DNA from: Cytophagaceae bacterium | GTDB lineage: Bacteria > Bacteroidota > Bacteroidia > Cytophagales > Spirosomataceae | Assembly (NCBI GenBank): GCA_947471105.1 | Contig: CANIYB010000058.1 | Span: forward strand, 1-10,640 | Direction: 5' to 3' | DNA length: 10,640 bases | Shown: in pieces, positions 6,523 to 10,640 of the stretch | How the letters are laid out: each line of letters opens with the position of its first letter | Position numbering within the stretch: position 1 is the stretch's first letter | Notes under the pieces: model-generated | Databases searched by the model: none | Told to the model about the DNA's origin: nothing | Seen by the model: the letters and a program-made list of their open reading frames with translations, nothing else | Program-made: the position numbers and the translations under genes

Positions 6523-7196
6523 AATTGATTTAAAGGAATAAATTTCACTCGATCGCCCGCTTGAAGAATGGGTATTCCATTTGTTAAAAGGGGGTAATCG
6601 GTATGTCCAATGATGTTCCAACCCCCAGGGGAAAAGGACGGATAAATACCTGTTTGGAGACCTGCGATTCCAATGCTACCAGGCATCATGGGTTGTGGAG
6701 AAGATTTTCGAGGCATCGTTAATTTAGCATCGAGTTCTCCTAAATAAGCAAATCCTGGGATGAAGCCCAACATATACACCCGATAGGTAGGTTCCGCATG
6801 TAAACGAATAATTTCATTTAGGTCAATCCCTTTTTCCTGACTCACTCGCAACAAATCGGATCCGTTTTTACCCCCATAAACTACAGGGACTTCATGTAAT
6901 TTGGATGCATTAGTATATAATTCTATGGGTTCTTCTAAGCGTAATTTCACTTGGTCGATTAGGGAATTTAACCCCATTTTTTGTTTGGCTACAAAGCTTA
7001 AATCATAGCAGAGTGTCAAAGAATGATAGGATGGTATTAGGTCTAGGACCCCTTTGATAGGGTTTTCTTGAAATTGTTTGAAGCGTGCAATGACAAGGTC
7101 GTTGGTCTCTGGATGAATGGATTTCCCAAATTCTATGGTGATTGCCGAATCGCCTAGTGCATAAATGTCATAGCCTTTAAGGTTTTCAGAAATCAT
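6519..7196 (-). CDS. pxpB: 5-oxoprolinase subunit PxpB (KipI-like, AHS1 domain)
   Basis: A 225-residue cytosolic subunit of 5-oxoprolinase, first gene of the operon. Family motifs are LGDSAITIEFG (14-24), EVPVVYGGKNGSDL (102-115), YMLGFIPGFAYLGELD (141-156), MPRK (161-164) and the strongly conserved GSIGIAGLQTGIYP with SPGGWNIIGHT (173-199). Length and motifs are complete. KipI/KipA proteins of Bacillus were first described as regulators of a sporulation kinase, but linkage with pxpA points to 5-oxoproline hydrolysis. A dyad, TTTAC-CCGT-GTAAA (7208-7221), lies 12 bases upstream of the start and could be an operator. No linked transporter or regulator is visible in the window. Confidence 0.94.
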   Translation of the reverse strand: MISENLKGYDIYALGDSAITIEFGKSIHPETNDLVIARFKQFQENPIKGVLDLIPSYHSLTLCYDLSFVAKQKMGLNSLIDQVKLRLEEPIELYTNASKLHEVPVVYGGKNGSDLLRVSQEKGIDLNEIIRLHAEPTYRVYMLGFIPGFAYLGELDAKLTMPRKSSPQPMMPGSIGIAGLQTGIYPSFSPGGWNIIGHTDYPLLTNGIPILQAGDRVKFIPLNQL

Positions 7197-7308
7197 ATTA
7201 AATCAAGTTTACCCGTGTAAATTAGATGATAAAAGTTCTAAATTTTATTAAATTAGCTAAAACAATTTGAAATGAATATCAGGATTTGGCGAAAAGCTAA
7301 ATGAATAT

Positions 7309-8409
7309 ATGACTAGATTGAAAATAAAGGTTTTGTTGGTGCTCATTTTTTGCGGATTTAATTTGGTGGCCCAAACAAAAAAAATCCCTGTTTGCCATGT
7401 TCCTGTACCTTCAAAAAAAGGTTTTATAATGGCCAAAAATGTCATTAGCTCAAGCAATACGAAGGAGGTAAATGTGCAGGGAATGGTTCGAATCCCAGCA
7501 GGTATTTTTGGTATGGGGTCTCACACCAAAGAGGGAAGAACAGATGAGTATCCCGTTCACATGGTTAAGTTGGCGAGTTTTTGGATGGATCAAACCGAGG
7601 TGACGAATGCTCAATTTCAGGAGTTTGTTCAGGCGACGGGGTATGTGACCACGGCAGAACGACCTATTGATTGGGATGAAATGAAAAAACAGGTACCTGT
7701 TGGCACCCCAAAACCCCCGGATTCATTGTTGGCCGCCAGTTCATTAGTTTTTATGCCGACCCTCGGCCCCGTAAACTTAAGTGATTATAGTCAATGGTGG
7801 CAATTTAAGCGTGGGGCCGATTGGCGTCATCCGTCAGGTCCACTTTCCAATATCTTAGGAAAAGAAAATCATCCTGTGGTTCAAGTCTCTTGGGATGATG
7901 CTCAGGCGTATGCAAAATGGGCGGGGAAACGTTTGCCTACGGAGGCGGAATGGGAATGGGCTGCTCGAGGCGGTTTAAAAAATATGGAATATCCATGGGG
8001 AGCTGAATCGGTGGACAAGGGGAAAATCAAGGCAAATACATGGCAGGGGAAATTTCCCTATCAAGATGATGCGAAAGATGGATATAAATTTACAACGGCT
8101 CCTGTGAAAAGTTTTCAGGCGAATGGCTTTGGTTTGTCGGATATGGGAGGTAATGTTTGGGAGTGGTGTTTTGATAATTACAGGCCAGATTATTATAAAG
8201 TTTTAAAACCTAAATTGGCGATTTCTCCTCGGGGTCCCAAGGACAGTTTTGATCCTGATGAGCCCGGAATTCCCAAAAAAGTTATGCGTGGTGGGTCATT
8301 TTTATGTAATGATTCGTATTGTGCTAGTTACCGAGTGGCGGCTAGAATGAAATCAAGTCCGGATTCTGGATTGGAGCATACCGGTTTTCGTTGTGTGAAA
8401 GATTTATAA
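7309..8409 (+). CDS. Secreted formylglycine-generating enzyme family protein (SUMF1-like, FGE-sulfatase domain)
   Basis: A 366-residue exported protein with signal peptide MTRLKIKVLLVLIFCGFNLVAQ (residues 1-22, cleaved after AQ). FGE oxidises a Cys in type I sulfatases to formylglycine. Domain landmarks are GMVRIPAGIFGMGS (58-71), DEYPVHMVKL, FWMDQTEVTNAQF, GADWRHPSGP (169-178), VQVSWDDAQAYAKWAGKRLPTEAEWE (VQVSWDDAQAYAKW 191-204, RLPTEAEWE 208-216), GNVWEWCFD (281-289) and RGGSFLCNDSYC (327-338). Cys333 and Cys338 match the redox/copper-binding cysteine pair of human FGE (336/341), and PDS..EHTGFRC also matches, so this looks like a true FGE rather than a generic EgtB/PvdO relative. The residues between the signal and the domain (about 23-56, with one Cys-His) are not explained. 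The gene heads a tightly packed unit, and the CE15-like gene starts 5 bases on. Confidence 0.9.
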   Translation: MTRLKIKVLLVLIFCGFNLVAQTKKIPVCHVPVPSKKGFIMAKNVISSSNTKEVNVQGMVRIPAGIFGMGSHTKEGRTDEYPVHMVKLASFWMDQTEVTNAQFQEFVQATGYVTTAERPIDWDEMKKQVPVGTPKPPDSLLAASSLVFMPTLGPVNLSDYSQWWQFKRGADWRHPSGPLSNILGKENHPVVQVSWDDAQAYAKWAGKRLPTEAEWEWAARGGLKNMEYPWGAESVDKGKIKANTWQGKFPYQDDAKDGYKFTTAPVKSFQANGFGLSDMGGNVWEWCFDNYRPDYYKVLKPKLAISPRGPKDSFDPDEPGIPKKVMRGGSFLCNDSYCASYRVAARMKSSPDSGLEHTGFRCVKDL

Positions 8410-8414
8410 TTTTT

Positions 8415-9767
8415 ATGAAAAAGGCCATATTCATTTTTATTTTATTGTTTGTGCAACTATCCTCATGGGGACAAATTAAACGGACCCCTGAACAAGATAG
8501 TCTAATAGCACAAACGAATCGAAAGACAAAGTGGGACCATGAAAATATGATGGTGCAGCTGGGTATTACAAGTTTACGCACAGGAGCTAGTGGTACGGCC
8601 ACGGCCCCTAATGCGGCTAATTACGATGAATCCAAAGCGGTTATTTTTCCTAATTTGCCTGCGTTGTTGACAACAAAAGATGGACTAAAAGTAAGTTCTA
8701 AAAAAATGTGGGAGAGGGTTCGTCGGCCTGAATTATTTGAAGAATTTGATCGTGAAATTTATGGAAGAGTTCCTTCAAATACCCCAAAAGTCCAATGGGT
8801 GGTTGTGAGTACTAAAGATGATAAAGTAGGAAATACGGACGTAACCGTTCAAAAATTACAAGGGATTGTTGACAATTCCATTTTCCCATCCATTGAAGTT
8901 AAAATGGATCTAACATTAACCTTGCCTAAACAATCTTTAAAGCCTGTTCCTGTGATTGTCGAATTAAGTTTTGTATTTCCGGCTGGAATGCGTCCGCCCG
9001 TGGTGCCAAACGCACCGGTGGAACCCACTTGGCAAGAGCAAGTTGTTTCAAGGGGTTGGGGATTTGCGACAATTATCCCGACGAGTATTCAGGCTGACAA
9101 TGGTGCGGGCTTGACCAAAGGAATTATTGGACTCATGAATAAGGGTCAGAATAGAAAGCCGGATGATTGGGGGTCTTTACGTGCTTGGGCCTGGGGAACG
9201 AGTCGGATGTTGGATTTTTTCGCAAGTCAAAAGCAGATTGATGCAAAAAAAATAGCCTTAATGGGACATTCTCGGTACGGAAAGGCGGTCGCTGTGGCCA
9301 TGGCCTATGATCCGCGTTTTGCTACTGCATTTGTGAGTTCGTCAGGTGAAGGGGGTTTAAAAATTCACCGTAGAAATTATGGCGAGAAAGTTGAAAATGT
9401 GACTGGATCAGGTGAATACCATTGGATGGCGGGGAATTTCATAAAATATGGTGGACCTTTGCAATGGAGCGATTTGCCCGTAGACGCTCATGAATTATTA
9501 GCTTTATGTGCGCCAAGACCCGTTTTTGTGGGCGCAGGCAGTATAGGAGATTTTTGGGTTGACCCTAAGGGGATGTTTGAAGCTTGTGTGGAGGCAGATC
9601 CAGCCTACCGATTGTATGGGAAAGTGGGTATTGAACCTAGTGAATTTCCGCCGATTGGAACAGGAATATTAACAGGTCAAATTGCCTGGCGCCAACATGA
9701 AAAAGGCCATACCCCTGGGCCCAATTGGCCTTTCTTTTTAGATTTTGCTGCAAAGCATTTTAAATGA
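8415..9767 (+). CDS. Secreted alpha/beta hydrolase, CE15 (glucuronoyl esterase)-like
   Basis: A 450-residue exported hydrolase. Family CE15 enzymes cut the ester between lignin alcohols and 4-O-methylglucuronate on xylan; some homologues are annotated as acetylxylan esterases. The signal peptide is MKKAIFIFILLFVQLSSWGQ. The start was set at ATG 8415, which begins exactly at this signal; the frame also opens upstream at a TTG inside the FGE gene, which is unlikely. The nucleophile elbow is GHSRYGK with Ser286, SGEGG follows at 310-314, and the catalytic His is 432 in EKGHTPGPNWPFFLDF (the typical GHT-GPNW ending). The acidic residue used by fungal enzymes, 23 residues after Ser, appears to be Ser309 here; bacterial members are known to place the acid elsewhere. 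No carbohydrate-binding module is present. It lies 5 bases after the FGE gene and 7 bases before the next gene. Confidence 0.82.
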   Translation: MKKAIFIFILLFVQLSSWGQIKRTPEQDSLIAQTNRKTKWDHENMMVQLGITSLRTGASGTATAPNAANYDESKAVIFPNLPALLTTKDGLKVSSKKMWERVRRPELFEEFDREIYGRVPSNTPKVQWVVVSTKDDKVGNTDVTVQKLQGIVDNSIFPSIEVKMDLTLTLPKQSLKPVPVIVELSFVFPAGMRPPVVPNAPVEPTWQEQVVSRGWGFATIIPTSIQADNGAGLTKGIIGLMNKGQNRKPDDWGSLRAWAWGTSRMLDFFASQKQIDAKKIALMGHSRYGKAVAVAMAYDPRFATAFVSSSGEGGLKIHRRNYGEKVENVTGSGEYHWMAGNFIKYGGPLQWSDLPVDAHELLALCAPRPVFVGAGSIGDFWVDPKGMFEACVEADPAYRLYGKVGIEPSEFPPIGTGILTGQIAWRQHEKGHTPGPNWPFFLDFAAKHFK

Positions 9768-9774
9768 TATTTTT

Positions 9775-10596
9775 ATGTTAGAACAAATGATTGCATACTT
9801 TGATGCCATTCCCAGCTCACATAGAGCGCTTATTTTAGCAGGAGGTATTACCTTTTTCTGGATCATCGAGGGAGTGATCCCGATGTTTAAAAATGATTAT
9901 GGCAAATGGAAGCATGCTAAGTTAAATTTCATTTTAACGTTAACGACTATTATTATTAATTTCATTTTTGGCACTATCATTGTACAAGCAAGTGATTGGA
10001 CTGTTTTAAATCATTTTGGGCTATTACAAATGTATGCTTTACCCACATGGCTTTTCTTTTTAATAGGCATGTTGTTATTGGATTTAGTGGGGGCTTATTT
10101 TATTCATTGGATCGAGCATAAGGTAAAAGTTCTTTGGAAATTTCATATGGTGCATCATGCTGATACGCATGTGGACACCACGACGGCCACTCGTCATCAC
10201 CCAGGGGAAAGTGTATTTAGGGCGATTTTTACGCTGATTGGCGTATTTGTTTGTGGGGCACCTATATGGTTAGTGATGGTGTATCAAAGTGTGAGTGTTT
10301 TATTGTCTCAGTTTAATCATGCCAATATTTCTTTGCCGGCAGCTGTGGATAAATTCATTTCCTATGTTATTGTTTCTCCCAATATGCATAAGATTCATCA
10401 CCATGTGGTGAGGCCTCAAACAGATTCCAATTATGGCAATATCTTTTCTATTTGGGACCGTATTTTTGGTACTTTCCAAGTGATGGAATTGTCTGAAATC
10501 CGCTATGGGCTTGATGTTTTAGATGGAGAGCAGGATAAAAACTTGTCATACCAATTAGGCTTGCCGTTTAATAAAGATATCAAAACGGATTATTAA
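9775..10596 (+). CDS. Fatty acid hydroxylase/sterol desaturase family membrane protein
   Basis: A 273-residue membrane di-iron oxygenase. The histidine clusters are HWIEH (111-115), HMVHH (124-128), RHHPGE (141-142), NH at 182 and HKIHHH (205-210), matching the H-x3-H, H-x2-HH pattern of the family. Hydrophobic segments lie near 17-37, 50-71, 90-110, 148-170 and possibly 190-203. Such enzymes use oxygen to hydroxylate or desaturate lipids, sterols or carotenoids, with active-site histidines on the cytoplasmic face; the substrate cannot be told here. The start is ATG 9775, 7 bases after the CE15-like stop. An in-frame TTG at 9745 lies inside the upstream gene and is rejected. Close spacing implies co-transcription with the FGE and CE15-like genes. 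Confidence 0.9.
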   Translation: MLEQMIAYFDAIPSSHRALILAGGITFFWIIEGVIPMFKNDYGKWKHAKLNFILTLTTIIINFIFGTIIVQASDWTVLNHFGLLQMYALPTWLFFLIGMLLLDLVGAYFIHWIEHKVKVLWKFHMVHHADTHVDTTTATRHHPGESVFRAIFTLIGVFVCGAPIWLVMVYQSVSVLLSQFNHANISLPAAVDKFISYVIVSPNMHKIHHHVVRPQTDSNYGNIFSIWDRIFGTFQVMELSEIRYGLDVLDGEQDKNLSYQLGLPFNKDIKTDY

Positions 10597-10610
10597 TTTA
10601 TCTGGCAATA

Positions 10611-10640
10611 ATGGAAAAAAGAGTCTTTTTGAAAAATATG
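10611..10640 (+). CDS. Start of a further exported protein (3' truncated), Tat-like N-terminus
   Basis: An ATG 14 bases after the preceding stop opens a frame that stays open to the window end and reads MEKRVFLKNM. KRVFLKN resembles the Tat signal motif (S/T)RRxFLK, though with KR in place of RR. Spacing and direction suggest the fourth gene of the FGE/CE15/hydroxylase unit. Ten codons are too few to assign a family. Confidence 0.5.
   Translation, partial: MEKRVFLKNM

Noticed and set aside
6523..6621. N-terminal extension of PxpC by 33 residues
   Set aside because: The extension lies inside pxpB, is unlike the family, and the ATG at 6522 forms a standard ATGA overlap and directly precedes the conserved start.
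7208..7221. Short dyad TTTAC-CCGT-GTAAA upstream of pxpB as a separate feature
   Set aside because: The half-sites are only 5 bases and no related copies were seen; mentioned only in the pxpB entry.

Overview
The window reads as an ordinary chromosomal segment of a Bacteroidota bacterium, plausibly Cytophagales; the genus cannot be named. The grounds are the moderately AT-rich coding style, the near absence of Shine-Dalgarno sequences, a good match to the Bacteroidota -7 promoter element TAnnTTTG, a lipoprotein with a Bacteroidota-type DUF6786 domain, and secreted proteins with short Lys-start signal peptides. No tRNA, rRNA, CRISPR array, insertion sequence or phage gene was seen, and no gap between genes exceeds about 180 bases.

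Left part (1-3620): the 3' end of a zinc-dependent alcohol dehydrogenase of the YahK/cinnamyl-alcohol type closes with a clear intrinsic terminator. A two-gene unit follows: an exported ApbE-like domain fused to a DUF2271 domain, then with no gap a PepSY-type membrane protein. A membrane-anchored CxxCH haem-binding protein converges on this pair, and a perfect 18-bp inverted repeat lies between them. Together these suggest an extracytosolic flavin/haem electron-transfer module. The ApbE domain has lost residues usually conserved in FAD:protein FMN transferases, while the fused DUF2271 domain carries a T-G-A-T sequence resembling an ApbE target site.

Middle (3727-7196): a DUF6786 lipoprotein is followed, tail to tail with a 2-base gap, by a minus-strand operon pxpB-pxpC-pxpA for the ATP-dependent prokaryotic 5-oxoprolinase. 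This enzyme opens 5-oxoproline (pyroglutamate) to glutamate. The genes are joined by a 4-base ATGA overlap and a 35-base overlap.

Right part (7309-10640): a closely spaced plus-strand run encodes a secreted formylglycine-generating-enzyme homologue with both catalytic cysteines, a secreted CE15-type (glucuronoyl esterase-like) alpha/beta hydrolase, a membrane di-iron fatty acid hydroxylase/sterol desaturase family protein, and the first ten codons of a further gene with a Tat-like KRVFLKN start. The first two suggest extracellular polysaccharide or sulfate-ester metabolism, but no sulfatase lies inside the window.

The window holds no clearly new system. The points most worth a second look are the degenerate ApbE plus possible cis-flavinylation site, the redox module around it, and the formylglycine-generating enzyme without a visible client.
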